Assembly: GCF_001591045.1 (NCBI RefSeq)
Contig: NZ_BCUA01000017.1
Location: forward strand, 1-60,705
DNA from: Sphingopyxis granuli NBRC 100800
GTDB taxonomy: Bacteria > Pseudomonadota > Alphaproteobacteria > Sphingomonadales > Sphingomonadaceae
Direction: 5' to 3'
Length of the DNA stretch: 60,705 bases
Shown: positions 41,937 to 50,575 of the stretch, in pieces
Layout: each line of letters opens with the position of its first letter
Position numbering within the stretch: the stretch's first letter is position 1
Notes under the pieces: generated by a model
Databases searched by the model: none
What the model was told of the DNA's origin: nothing
The model's input: the letters and a program-made list of their open reading frames with translations, nothing else
Program-made: the position numbers and the translations under genes

Positions 41937-43943
41937 GTGAAAACGAGTCTATTTGCAATCGCCGCCGGGCTGGCGGCTGTTCCGGCAGGCGTCATGGCAC
42001 AGCAGGCTGCTTCGATTCCGGTCGTCGCCGCCTCCGCCGAAACGCAGGCGACCGACGGATCCGGTGCCGATGGCGCCGTGGTCGTCGCCGACCCCGCCGA
42101 TGCATCGCGTTCGTTGATTCTCGCGGGCGCCGAATCCGCCGGAATCGATGTCTTCGATCTGGCCGGGAAGCGCCTGGGGACGCACAAGGTTGGCAATATT
42201 CGCGCGCTCGATCTGCGCGCCGATGCCGCGCCGGGCGGGGGACCGTTGCTGGCCGGGCTCGATGGCAAGGATAATGCGCCCAAACTCTTTCGTGTGATGG
42301 CCGGTGGTGCCCCGGCGCCGCTCGCGCTGACCGGAATAGAGCCTGGGATGACGGTCGCGGGGCTCTGCTTCTCGCGCAGCCATCGCGACGATACCCTTTA
42401 TCTGTTTCTCGTCGGTGACAAGGGAGAGATCGAGCAGTGGGGATTGTCGTCCGAAGCGTCGGGCGCCATGAACGGGCGGATTGCGCGGCGCTGGTCGCTC
42501 GGGTCGGAAATCGGCTATTGCGCCGCCGACGACCGCGGCTCGGTCTATTTCTCGCAGGAAGCCGTGGGGGTATGGCGCTTCGCCGCCGAACCCGAGGCCG
42601 AGATCGCACCCGAGATCGTCGATATCGTCCGCCTCGGCCACATCACCGAAGAAGCGAAGGGTGTCGGCATCGCCGCCGACGGCCGCCTGCTTGTTTCGGA
42701 CGCGTCGGTCAATCGGCTGAACATTTACGATCCCCTCGATGGCTATGCCTATCTTGGCTCGGTGGCGCTCGCGGCGGGTACCGACCAGGTCGAGGATGGC
42801 GGCAGCGTCACGGTGGCAGGGCCGGTCGTGCTGGTCGCAGACGACGATAATTCGCCTGAGGAACCGAATTTCAAGATTGCGGGCTGGCAGGCGATCCTCG
42901 CTGCGGCGGGGCTTCCCGAACGGCCGGCGGTGCCGGCGCCCGAGACGATGCCGCTCGCGCGCCCGACAGTCGAGACAGTGCCGGTGGAGACCGGCGGCGA
43001 CGCCGCAGACGATCCGGCGATCTGGATCAATCCCGCCGACCCCGCGCAAAGCGTCGTGATCGGGACGCAAAAGCAATCCGGACTCTATGTGTATGATCTG
43101 GAAGGGAAAGTCATTCAGTTCCTTCCCGACGGGCGCATGAACAACGTCGATTTGCGAAGCGGCTTCCGCCTCGGCGGCCGCGACGTGACGCTCGTGACGG
43201 CCAGCAATCGCACGACCAAAGGCATCTCGATCTATGTCCTCGATCCCGCGACGCGCAAGCTGACCGACGTTGCGGACGGGTTGCAGGACACCGGTTTCAA
43301 GGATCCCTATGGCCTCTGCATGTATCGCAGCGCGAAGACGAAAAAGACCTATGTTTTCGTCAATCAGAGCGACGGCAAGATGCGCCAGTGGGAGTTGGTC
43401 GCGACGCCCGCCGGCAAGGTGCGGGCGAAACTAGTGCGCGACCTGCCTTTCGAAACGCAGGTCGAGGGCTGTGTCGCCGATGACGAGACCGGCATGCTTT
43501 ATACCGGTGAAGAGGATGTCGGCATTTGGCGCGAGGGCGCTGAACCGCGCGGTGGTCCCGCACGCACGACGCTGGCGAAAGTCGCCGACAACCCGGCGCT
43601 CAAGGACGATATGGAGGGGATCGGACTCTATGCCATGGCCGGCGGTCGGGGCTATCTCGTCGTATCGAGCCAGGGCAACGACAGCTATGCGGTGTTCCGT
43701 CGTGAAGGCGACAATGCCTATGTCGGCTCATTCCGCATCGGCGCCGACATGGCGGCGGGGATCGACGGTGTATCCGAAACCGACGGCCTCGACGTCACCA
43801 GCATGGCCGCGGGGCCGGCCTTTCCCCACGGCCTGATGGTCGCGCAGGATGGCCGAAATGTTTCGCCTCCCGAGAATCAGAATTTCAAACTGGTACCGTG
43901 GGAGCGGGTGGCGAAGGCGCTCGGTCTTGAAATCGGCCAATAG
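41937..43943 (+). CDS. Two-domain beta-propeller phytase (3-phytase)
   Basis: This 668-residue exported enzyme (signal peptide ending GVMAQQ) starts at GTG 41937 after GGGAGGGG. The C-terminal half is a full six-blade propeller with the two phytase signatures, DAADDPAIW (from Asp355) and NNVDLR (Asn402-Arg407), followed by KDPYGLCMYR and ENQNFKLVPWERV. The N-terminal half (about 25-340) repeats the same fold, with EEPNFKIAGWQAIL as a matching closing strand, but its signatures are eroded. Dual-domain phytases of this form are known, with the first domain assisting the second. It releases phosphate from calcium phytate in the periplasm or outside. Confidence 0.93.
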   Translation: MKTSLFAIAAGLAAVPAGVMAQQAASIPVVAASAETQATDGSGADGAVVVADPADASRSLILAGAESAGIDVFDLAGKRLGTHKVGNIRALDLRADAAPGGGPLLAGLDGKDNAPKLFRVMAGGAPAPLALTGIEPGMTVAGLCFSRSHRDDTLYLFLVGDKGEIEQWGLSSEASGAMNGRIARRWSLGSEIGYCAADDRGSVYFSQEAVGVWRFAAEPEAEIAPEIVDIVRLGHITEEAKGVGIAADGRLLVSDASVNRLNIYDPLDGYAYLGSVALAAGTDQVEDGGSVTVAGPVVLVADDDNSPEEPNFKIAGWQAILAAAGLPERPAVPAPETMPLARPTVETVPVETGGDAADDPAIWINPADPAQSVVIGTQKQSGLYVYDLEGKVIQFLPDGRMNNVDLRSGFRLGGRDVTLVTASNRTTKGISIYVLDPATRKLTDVADGLQDTGFKDPYGLCMYRSAKTKKTYVFVNQSDGKMRQWELVATPAGKVRAKLVRDLPFETQVEGCVADDETGMLYTGEEDVGIWREGAEPRGGPARTTLAKVADNPALKDDMEGIGLYAMAGGRGYLVVSSQGNDSYAVFRREGDNAYVGSFRIGADMAAGIDGVSETDGLDVTSMAAGPAFPHGLMVAQDGRNVSPPENQNFKLVPWERVAKALGLEIGQ

Positions 43944-44495
43944 CGATACCTTGACAGAGATATGATCGCTGAGGCGAGGAAGCGATGTCCGCACGGCTCT
44001 GCGGGCGCGCTCGGTCAGTAGATCATGCGCGGCTGCAGAATAGCCAACACAGCGCAGCGGCCGCCGCAGCTATTGGGGGGGAGAAAGCAGGGTACAGCGC
44101 GGCGGGCGACGGATACAGCTTGTCGCTGTGATCGCGATAAGGCGGCCAGCTTGCCTGACAATCGTTCGGCAGCGGCGATCTCCGCCTTGTCGATCGGCGG
44201 CAGGGCGGGGAATATGTCGATCAGCCGCGCCGGCGCCTGCGCATTGAGCCGAGGATAACGGGCGAGCGGATTGTGAGTCTCTTGCGTCCTGTGTGGCGCT
44301 CCCCGCAAGCGGGGAATGGATGACTGGCAGCCATCCTGAGGGTCAGGACCCGCTAACATCATACAGGTTCAGCCGGGGGCGGGCATTTGCCGTGAGCCAC
44401 GTGCTGCTAGAACCGGGCTCGCGAGGTCATCGACAGCGAGCTTGGGAGGTGCTGAGCGCCGCTCCGCGACGCTTTCGGGCTACTTCTGCTCCGTT
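43944..44495. other. 552-bp junction without a recognisable gene
   Basis: This stretch separates the phytate/inositol island from the GntR-controlled island. A 115-codon minus-strand frame (44015-44362) has a Gln/Arg/Ala-rich middle but no family I know and no good ribosome site. A small hairpin TCCCCGC-AA-GCGGGGA lies at 44300-44315. It may hold a decayed gene. I see no promoter or repeat that explains it. Confidence 0.5.
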
Positions 44496-45413
44496 TTAAC
44501 GCAGCGCGTCCGCGATCTCGCCCAGGCCGTGGAAGGCCGCGTCGTCCTGATCGGCCAGCCAACCTAGCAGCCGCTCGAGCACATCGATCCTGTAAGGCAA
44601 GCCCATGATATAGGGCGTGAGGTTCAGCGGCAACATGCGGCTGGTGCCGAGCGTCGAGGCTTCGCCGTGCAGCAGCGCATAGGCGTCCATGATCTGCTCG
44701 ACATAGGAATCGGCCGATTGCTGCTGGACGGTCACGATCTGTCGGTCGGAAAGCTCGTGGTTGACCGGCACGTTGACGATGGCGCCTGCGCCGGTCTCGA
44801 ACCGATAGGGCAATTCGTCATTCACCCAATCCGCCATATAGGCCAATCCCGCCTCGGCGAGCAGGCGCGGCGTGTTGAACGATTGCGAACGCGCGATCGA
44901 CATCCAGCCGCGCGGGCGCGTGCCCGCGGCCTGTTCCAACGCGTCGAGCGCGGCCGCGATCAGCGCGCGTTCCTCGTCCTCGGGCAGGCCCGATGCGATG
45001 GTGTCGTTCATGTCGGTCGAATGCGCGACGATCTCGTGCCCCGCGGACAGGATATCGGCGATAATCCGCGGATAGCGTTCGGCGATCGCGCTATTGATCG
45101 CGACCGATACCCGCGCATCCACCTTCGCGAACGCATCGAGCATCCGGTAGAAGCCGATCCGCGTGCCATATTCGCGCGCGGTATAGTGCCGGTAATCGGG
45201 ATAAGGCGTGACCATATGTCCCGGCGCGCGGAACGGCTTGTCGGCGGGCAGGATCGGAAACCATTCGAGATCGACGACGATCGCCACCGCGACGGCCTTG
45301 CCCGAAGGCCAGGCGATCGGCGGCCGTTCGAACAGGTTGGAATAGGGGTAATATTCGTGATCCATGCCCCGCTTGCGCAGGGGATAGTCGAGATAGGCCG
45401 GGTCGAGGCTCAT
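44496..45413 (-). CDS. Polysaccharide-deacetylase-fold hydrolase (allantoinase/imidase-like), copy 2
   Basis: The 305-residue NodB-fold protein begins MSLDPAYLDYPLRKRGMDHE. VAIVVDLEWFPI corresponds to the first metal-binding strand and HEIVAHSTDMND to the His-containing motif. GWMSIARSQSFNTPRLLAEAGL and a C-terminal PYRIDVLERLLGW follow. It has no signal peptide, so it is a cytoplasmic amidohydrolase of the PuuE-allantoinase type and not a cell-wall deacetylase. ATG 45413 overlaps the stop of the other copy (ATGA). The two copies differ strongly and may form a hetero-oligomer or act in sequence on a cyclic amide or imide. Confidence 0.83.
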   Translation of the reverse strand: MSLDPAYLDYPLRKRGMDHEYYPYSNLFERPPIAWPSGKAVAVAIVVDLEWFPILPADKPFRAPGHMVTPYPDYRHYTAREYGTRIGFYRMLDAFAKVDARVSVAINSAIAERYPRIIADILSAGHEIVAHSTDMNDTIASGLPEDEERALIAAALDALEQAAGTRPRGWMSIARSQSFNTPRLLAEAGLAYMADWVNDELPYRFETGAGAIVNVPVNHELSDRQIVTVQQQSADSYVEQIMDAYALLHGEASTLGTSRMLPLNLTPYIMGLPYRIDVLERLLGWLADQDDAAFHGLGEIADALR

Positions 45414-46285
45414 GCCGCCACCTGCTGCATGTAATGATCGGCAATGTCGCCGCTTCGGGTGATCCAGGCGCGGCCGTCGGCGGCGATGTGCTTCAGCACC
45501 TCTTCGAACGGGCCGATACGATGCGGCTGGCCGATCAGATAGGCGTGCAGCGGAATGCACATCACCGTGCCGCCTTCGTCCGCCAGCCGTTGATATTGGC
45601 GGATCAGTGTGTCGGCATAGGCGCGCGGCGACATGTTGTAGACGAAGAAGCCGTAATGATCGTTGACCTCCAGGCTGTAGGGCATCGAGATCAACCGGCC
45701 CGACTTCACATGAACCTCGCCCGGCTGGTCGTCGTGGTAGAGGTCGCAGGTATAGGACAGGCCATAGTCGGCGATCAGGTCGAGCGTACGCGGCGTATGG
45801 GTCAGCGCGGGGGCGAGCCAGCCCTTGATCGTCTGGCCGGTCGCCTCGCGCACGGTGCGGATCGAATCCTCGATCAGCGCGCGCTCCTGCGCCTCGTCCA
45901 TGCCATAGCTGTAGCGCGTGTTGTAGATGCCGTGGCTGAAGAACTCCCAGCCGCGCGCGGCGGCGTCGGCCACCACTTCGGGCAGATGCTGGCACATCGC
46001 CACCGACAGGCTGACCGATCCCGGGAAGCCGTGCCGCGACATCGCCTCTGCCAGCCGCCAGTGACCGACGCGGTTTCCATAATCGCGGTGACCATAGCCG
46101 ACCACGTCCGGATGCGGCCTGGGCCAGCTCTTGCGGTGGGGATTGGCGGGCGGATCGAGTTCGTAGAATTCGATATTGGGCGACACCCAGACCGCGACCT
46201 GCTTGCCCCCGGGCCATTCCAGCTTCGGACGGCCGCGATAGGGGCGGAAGTCATAGAGACCGGGGTCCTTCTCGCCCTCACGCAT
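45410..46285 (-). CDS. Polysaccharide-deacetylase-fold hydrolase (allantoinase/imidase-like), copy 1
   Basis: The 291-residue cytoplasmic protein shows VAVWVSPNIEFYELDPP, the DYGNRVGHWRLAEAMSRHG stretch typical of PuuE-like allantoinases, FFSHGIYNTRYSYGMDEAQER with the metal-binding His, and GWLAPALTHTPRTLDLIADYGL. It starts 8 bases inside the isochorismatase-fold gene and ends in an ATGA overlap with copy 2. Relatives hydrolyse allantoin, and some bacterial cyclic-imide hydrolases are reported to share this fold (recalled, unverified). With the amidase next to it, ring opening of a cyclic imide or hydantoin is a reasonable guess. Confidence 0.87.
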   Translation of the reverse strand: MREGEKDPGLYDFRPYRGRPKLEWPGGKQVAVWVSPNIEFYELDPPANPHRKSWPRPHPDVVGYGHRDYGNRVGHWRLAEAMSRHGFPGSVSLSVAMCQHLPEVVADAAARGWEFFSHGIYNTRYSYGMDEAQERALIEDSIRTVREATGQTIKGWLAPALTHTPRTLDLIADYGLSYTCDLYHDDQPGEVHVKSGRLISMPYSLEVNDHYGFFVYNMSPRAYADTLIRQYQRLADEGGTVMCIPLHAYLIGQPHRIGPFEEVLKHIAADGRAWITRSGDIADHYMQQVAA

Positions 46286-46973
46286 CGGCCTGGGCCTCCA
46301 GCCAGTCGATCACGGTCCGCACCGGTTCGACGTCCGCATATTTCAGCTGAAGGTCGGTCAAATTGGCGAAGTGATAGCTCTCATGCTTGTCCGCGCAGGT
46401 CTCGACCGGCACGATCGTGCGATAGCCGCGGCTGAGGCTGTCCACCGCGGCGGCGCGGACGCATCCCGATGTGGAGCCGCCGGTGATCACCACCGTGTCC
46501 ACCTTGTGCCAGACCAGCAGGCTCTGGAGCGGGGTCTCGAAGAAGGGCGATGGCATGCGCTTGGTGTAGATCGTGTCGCCCGGAGCGATCGCGCAGCGCT
46601 CGTCAAAGGCGTGGCGGTCGCTGTCGTACTTGATATTCTGCAGGCTGTCCGGCGTATCGGTCCGCGTGCCCCATACGCCCGCGTCGCTGGCATCCTCGGC
46701 ATAGGCGACACGGGTCCAGATCACCGGCATGCCCCTGGCGCGGGCGAGCGCCGAGATGGTGTTGACATGCTCGATCTGGCGCGGGTCGGTTTCGTAGGCG
46801 GTCCTGTACCGGTCGATCCGCGTATAGGCGTTCTGGAGATCGACATTGACGATGGCGAGCTTGCTGCCGAAGCCGAACTTGGCGCGGGCCGGATTGGCCA
46901 TCACCTCCTCGAAGATCTGACGCGCGGTCCTGCCGTCGCTGACCATCCGGGTTCCGACGATTTCACTCATCAT
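46278..46973 (-). CDS. Isochorismatase-fold amidase (N-carbamoylsarcosine/maleamate amidohydrolase-like)
   Basis: This 231-residue cysteine hydrolase has the catalytic triad Asp in AIVNVDLQNAY, Lys in IYTKRMPSPFF and Cys in GGSTSGCVRAAAVDSLSRGY. The last motif is very close to N-carbamoylsarcosine amidase and to maleamate amidohydrolases. ATG 46973 overlaps the stop of the lyase gene (ATGA); ATG 46970 is the next codon. It would release ammonia from a half-amide or carbamoyl compound made by the two hydrolases that follow. The fold is certain and the substrate is inferred from neighbours. Confidence 0.9.
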   Translation of the reverse strand: MMSEIVGTRMVSDGRTARQIFEEVMANPARAKFGFGSKLAIVNVDLQNAYTRIDRYRTAYETDPRQIEHVNTISALARARGMPVIWTRVAYAEDASDAGVWGTRTDTPDSLQNIKYDSDRHAFDERCAIAPGDTIYTKRMPSPFFETPLQSLLVWHKVDTVVITGGSTSGCVRAAAVDSLSRGYRTIVPVETCADKHESYHFANLTDLQLKYADVEPVRTVIDWLEAQADA

Positions 46974-47929
46974 ACGATCTCCAGGGCATGGGCGGGCTTG
47001 AAGCCCAGCGGCAGTTTCGCATCGGGCAGGAAGCCGTACATCTCTTCGTCCGGCAGCGCCGCGGTGACGATCTCGCGCACCGCCAGCAGCCGGTCGATAT
47101 CGATGCCGGTGCGCAGGCCCATCGCCTCGAGCATGAACACCAGATCCTCGGTCACGATATTGCCGCTGGCGCCGGGAGCGAACGGGCATCCGCCAAGGCC
47201 GCCCAGCGACGCATCAAGCGTGGTCAGCCCGCATTCGAGCGCGGCGAGCGCGTTGGCGAGGCCAAGGCCGCGCGTGTTGTGCAGATGGATACCGGTCAGC
47301 GCACCGTCGCCGACCACGCCGCGCACCAGTCCGATCAGATGCTTCACCGCGCGCGGATCGGCATAGCCCGTCGTATCCGACAGCCCGACCTCGTCGCAGC
47401 CCGCATCCATCAGCGCGGCGGCGAGCCGGGCGATCTGGGCGTCGGGGATCGCGCCCTCCAGCGTGCAGCCGAACGCGGTCGACAGGCTGCCCTCGAAATG
47501 CGGCCGATCAGCTGCGGGCAGTGCACGGATCAGAGTGGCGATGGCGATCGCCTCGTCGATCACCTGTTCGTGCGAGCGGCGCAGGTTGGCGAGGCTGTGC
47601 GTTTCGGAGACGGAAAGCGGCAGGGTGATCTTGTGCGCGCCGGCGCGAATCGCCGCCTCCGCGCCTTTGGCGTTGGGCACCAATACCGCGACGCTGAGGC
47701 CCGGAATGGTGCGGGCATGTTCGACCAGCTCGGCTGTGTCGGCGAGCTGCGGGAGCAGCTTGGCGGGGACGAAGCTGCCCACCTCGATCTCGCGGACGCC
47801 GGCGGCGGCCTCGGCGTCGATCCACGCTTTCTTGGCCTCCAGCGACATGACGGTGGCGATGCTCTGAAGCCCGTCGCGCGGACCGACCTCGCTTACCAAT
47901 ATGTCGATATCGCCCATCGGATCGGCCAC
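46970..47929 (-). CDS. HMG-CoA-lyase-like enzyme
   Basis: This 319-residue TIM-barrel lyase has EVGPRDGLQ near the N-terminus, HLHNTRGLGLANALAA with the metal-binding His residues, and GGLGGCPFAPGASGN with catalytic Cys248. It is the first gene of the leftward operon lyase-amidase-hydrolase-hydrolase, and a GntR-type operator candidate lies 16 bp upstream. Linked with a CoA-transferase and an aconitase-like pair, it would cleave a 3-hydroxy-3-methyl-type acyl-CoA such as citramalyl-CoA or an alkyl derivative. It is a different gene from the lyase at 9358. Confidence 0.9.
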   Translation of the reverse strand: MADPMGDIDILVSEVGPRDGLQSIATVMSLEAKKAWIDAEAAAGVREIEVGSFVPAKLLPQLADTAELVEHARTIPGLSVAVLVPNAKGAEAAIRAGAHKITLPLSVSETHSLANLRRSHEQVIDEAIAIATLIRALPAADRPHFEGSLSTAFGCTLEGAIPDAQIARLAAALMDAGCDEVGLSDTTGYADPRAVKHLIGLVRGVVGDGALTGIHLHNTRGLGLANALAALECGLTTLDASLGGLGGCPFAPGASGNIVTEDLVFMLEAMGLRTGIDIDRLLAVREIVTAALPDEEMYGFLPDAKLPLGFKPAHALEIV

Positions 47930-47944
47930 GGCTGACGCCCTATA

Positions 47945-47966
47945 TTTGTACTACACTTATAACAAA
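47945..47966. promoter_or_regulatory. GntR operator candidate before the lyase operon
   Basis: A 22-bp site starts TTTG (47945) and ends TTATAACAAA (47966), the same frame as the sites at 50436-50457 and 59315-59336. It lies just upstream of the lyase start. Confidence 0.6.
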
Positions 47967-48019
47967 TAGCCGAAGCGCATGGAATGGCAAGGGTGTCCGT
48001 TCAATTTTTTGCGCGCTGC

Positions 48020-48793
48020 TCAGATTTCGGCGTGGAGCGTGTGCGACTGGAGGTCGAAGCGCATCTGATACCGGTCAGCGCGATAATAGGCCTGGGTCAG
48101 CAGCATCGGCTCGCCCCCCTTGTCGCGAAACGCGCGGGTGATCCGCAGCAACGGCGCCATCGAGTCGATCTTGAGCGCGGCCGCCATCGCCGGATCCGCC
48201 GAAACCGCCGCGATCGTCTGCGCCGCGCCGCCAAACTCGCGGCCCGATTGCTGGACGAGGTTGAGGATCGGGGTCCGCCTCAGGCTCTTTTCGGTGATCA
48301 TGAAACTGAGCGGTTCCGGCACATGGGCAATCGTCACCCCCAGCGGCTCGCCGTCGAGCCAGCGCAGGCGTACCGCGCGCATGACACGCGTTCCCGGCGG
48401 GACCCCCAGCAGCGACGCGACCGGATCCTGTGCCTCCTCGCGCGTCAGTTCGAGCACGGTCACCTTGGTCTTGCGGCCGAAGGTCACCAGCGAATCGACG
48501 GCTTTGCCGATATCGGCCTCGATGGGCCGCACCGGCAGGTCATAAATGACGCGGGTACCGACGCGGCGCTTGCGCTCGACGAAATGCTGCAGCGCCAACT
48601 CGTCCAGCGCGCGGCGCGCGGTGATCCGCGATACCCCGAAGGTGTCCGATAACTCCTGTTCCGTCGGCACGAGCGAGCCGTGCGGTCGGCTGCCTGAAAC
48701 TATTTCGTCGCGCAACTGCACGAAAATCTGATGATACAGCGGAACGGCGGTCTTGCGATCGACGCTGGATAGTTCCTGCTTGCCGCTAATCAT
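48020..48793 (-). CDS. GntR family regulator, HutC/UTRA type
   Basis: The 257-residue regulator has a winged-helix domain (about 17-85: VPLYHQIFVQLRDEIVSG, LVPTEQELSDTFGVSRITARRALDEL) and a UTRA effector-binding domain (about 105-250: RVMRAVRLRWLDGEPLGV, MLLTQAYYRADRYQMRF). It lies between the leftward lyase operon and the rightward MFS gene. The same palindrome occurs before all four transcription units of the island, so it probably represses them until a pathway intermediate binds. Confidence 0.94.
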   Translation of the reverse strand: MISGKQELSSVDRKTAVPLYHQIFVQLRDEIVSGSRPHGSLVPTEQELSDTFGVSRITARRALDELALQHFVERKRRVGTRVIYDLPVRPIEADIGKAVDSLVTFGRKTKVTVLELTREEAQDPVASLLGVPPGTRVMRAVRLRWLDGEPLGVTIAHVPEPLSFMITEKSLRRTPILNLVQQSGREFGGAAQTIAAVSADPAMAAALKIDSMAPLLRITRAFRDKGGEPMLLTQAYYRADRYQMRFDLQSHTLHAEI

Positions 48794-48922
48794 CCAATCC
48801 CTCTCCGCGCGACTGAAGGCGCATATATGGCCGGGTGCCCGTCGGGCATCGCGGCTATTCCTATAACTTGGCAGTTCGGCGCGTGGAAAGCCGTTTACCG
48901 GGCCGAATGTGAAATTTGCTAT

Positions 48923-48944
48923 AAAGTTATAAGTCTATAACAAA
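48923..48944. promoter_or_regulatory. GntR operator candidate in the gntR/MFS interval
   Basis: The core GTTATA-AGTC-TATAAC (48926-48941) is a perfect inverted repeat and continues to CAAA at 48944. An extra TTTGCTATA half-site lies at 48915-48923. The position fits autoregulation and control of the MFS gene. Confidence 0.65.
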
Positions 48945-49001
48945 TAACTTGCCGCCCCGTCATCCCGGCGTATATCCCATCCGGCACGAGGGGAGACGAA
49001 G

Positions 49002-50321
49002 ATGGCGACGGGCGGCACGACAGGCGATCTTCACGCAGCGGCGCCCGGCACCGCCGGTTGGACCCCGATTCAGGTCACAGTGGTCGCAATCTGCGCGGTG
49101 ATCAACATGCTCGATGGCATGGACGTGCTCATAATCTCCTACATCGCTCCGGCAATGGCCAAGGACTGGGGAGTCAGTTTCGAGGTGCTGGGGGTGATCT
49201 TCAGCGCGGGACTGGTCGGCATGATGCTCGGTTCGATCGTAATCGCGCCGCTGGCCGACGGAATCGGGAGGCGTCCGGTCGTGCTCGGCGCGCTGGTGGT
49301 GATAACGGCCGGCGCGTTCGGTACCGGTCTGGCCCAGACGATTCCCGCCTTTGTGGGGTTCCGCTTTCTGACCGGCCTCGGCATCGGCACCTTGCTCGCC
49401 AGCGTTGCCGCGTTGGCGAGCGAATACGCACCGCCGGGCAAGCGCAGCATCGCGATCGGTTGGTTCCAGGCAGGCTATCCGATCGGCGCGGTGCTGACCG
49501 GCCTGGTATCGATCTGGTCGATCCCGCAATTTGGCTGGCAAGCGACGTTGCTGGGCACCGCGGTGGTCAGCGCGGTGGTGCTGCCGTTCGCCTTCGTGCT
49601 CCTGCCCGAGTCGCTGGATTTCCTCCAGAACCGCCAGCCCGCTGGCGCGCTGGCGAAGATCAATGCGCTGCGCCTCCGCCTCGACCTGCCGCAGCTCGAC
49701 AACCTGCCGCCGCCGCGCAGCCGCGGTGCCGTTCCCAAGCTGGGGCACCTGTTCGCAGGCGGACTGTGGAAATCGACGCTCATTCTGTGGCTGTCGATCT
49801 TCCTTGGTTATCTGGTGCTCTATTTCGTGACGAGCTGGATTCCGCGCCTGGCGTCGGAAGCGGGATTGAGTGCCGCCAATTCGCTCTGGGCCGGCTCGGT
49901 CTTCAATGTCGGCGGGATTATCGGCACGACCAGCATCGGCTGGCTGGCGACCAAACGCGACATCGGCTGGCTGATCCGCGGCTATATGCTGGTCGGCGCG
50001 GTGCTGCTGGTGGTGTTCAGCCAGCCGATGCCGCTGGTGGCGGTGCTGGGGGTCGCGGTCGGCATGGGGCTCGCGGTGCAGGGCGGCTTCAGCGGCTTCT
50101 ATTCGCTGGCGGCGCAGATCTACCCGACCGAAGTCCGCAGTTCGGGCATTGGCTGGGCGATCGGCATCGGTCGCGGCGGATCGGTGATCGGGCCGCTGCT
50201 CGGCGGTTTCCTGCTCGGACAGCACTTGCCGCTGTGGATCGTCTTCCTGTGCTTCGCCATCCCGCTCGCACTGTCGGGCATGCTTGCCGCGCTTGTTCGT
50301 GGGCGGGCCGATTTGGCCTGA
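49002..50321 (+). CDS. MFS transporter, aromatic/organic acid:H+ symporter type
   Basis: This 439-residue carrier with about 12 helices has the AAHS-like helix 1 motif INMLDGMDVLIISYIAPAMA and the loop PLADGIGRRPVVLGAL. PAARIYPTEVRSSGIGWAIGIGRGG has its counterpart here as QIYPTEVRSSGIGWAIGIGR. GAGGGGAG precedes the ATG. It is divergent from the GntR gene and is followed after 254 bp by a TonB receptor. The likely role is import of the carboxylate or amide degraded by this island across the inner membrane. Confidence 0.92.
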   Translation: MATGGTTGDLHAAAPGTAGWTPIQVTVVAICAVINMLDGMDVLIISYIAPAMAKDWGVSFEVLGVIFSAGLVGMMLGSIVIAPLADGIGRRPVVLGALVVITAGAFGTGLAQTIPAFVGFRFLTGLGIGTLLASVAALASEYAPPGKRSIAIGWFQAGYPIGAVLTGLVSIWSIPQFGWQATLLGTAVVSAVVLPFAFVLLPESLDFLQNRQPAGALAKINALRLRLDLPQLDNLPPPRSRGAVPKLGHLFAGGLWKSTLILWLSIFLGYLVLYFVTSWIPRLASEAGLSAANSLWAGSVFNVGGIIGTTSIGWLATKRDIGWLIRGYMLVGAVLLVVFSQPMPLVAVLGVAVGMGLAVQGGFSGFYSLAAQIYPTEVRSSGIGWAIGIGRGGSVIGPLLGGFLLGQHLPLWIVFLCFAIPLALSGMLAALVRGRADLA

Positions 50322-50435
50322 TTTCGCGCCCCGTCGCGTTCGAATCTTGCCACCCAAGTCACCGAAATGACGCTTTCAACCACTCAATCATCATAAATCT
50401 ATAACAAATCACTTGCCGATCCGGCCAACTCATGA

Positions 50436-50457
50436 TTTGATATGAATGCATAACAAA
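50436..50457. promoter_or_regulatory. GntR operator candidate before the receptor/bicupin operon
   Basis: TTTG (50436) and CATAACAAA (to 50457) flank the centre AATG in a 22-bp imperfect palindrome. A weaker relative ending ATAACAAA lies at about 50387-50408. Both precede the receptor at 50576. Confidence 0.65.
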
Positions 50458-50575
50458 TGAGATCGGGCAGCACCCGCGAGTCGCGGCCTGACCTCGAAGC
50501 ATAAAAGACGCTCCGCGCGCAGCGTCGGGGAACAATTGGCCGATTGGGCCACAGGGATAATGAGGGGGGGTCACC

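Noticed and set aside
44496-46285. Cell-wall or chitin deacetylases
   Set aside because: Neither protein has an export signal, and the PuuE-like motifs and amidase neighbour favour a small cyclic amide substrate.
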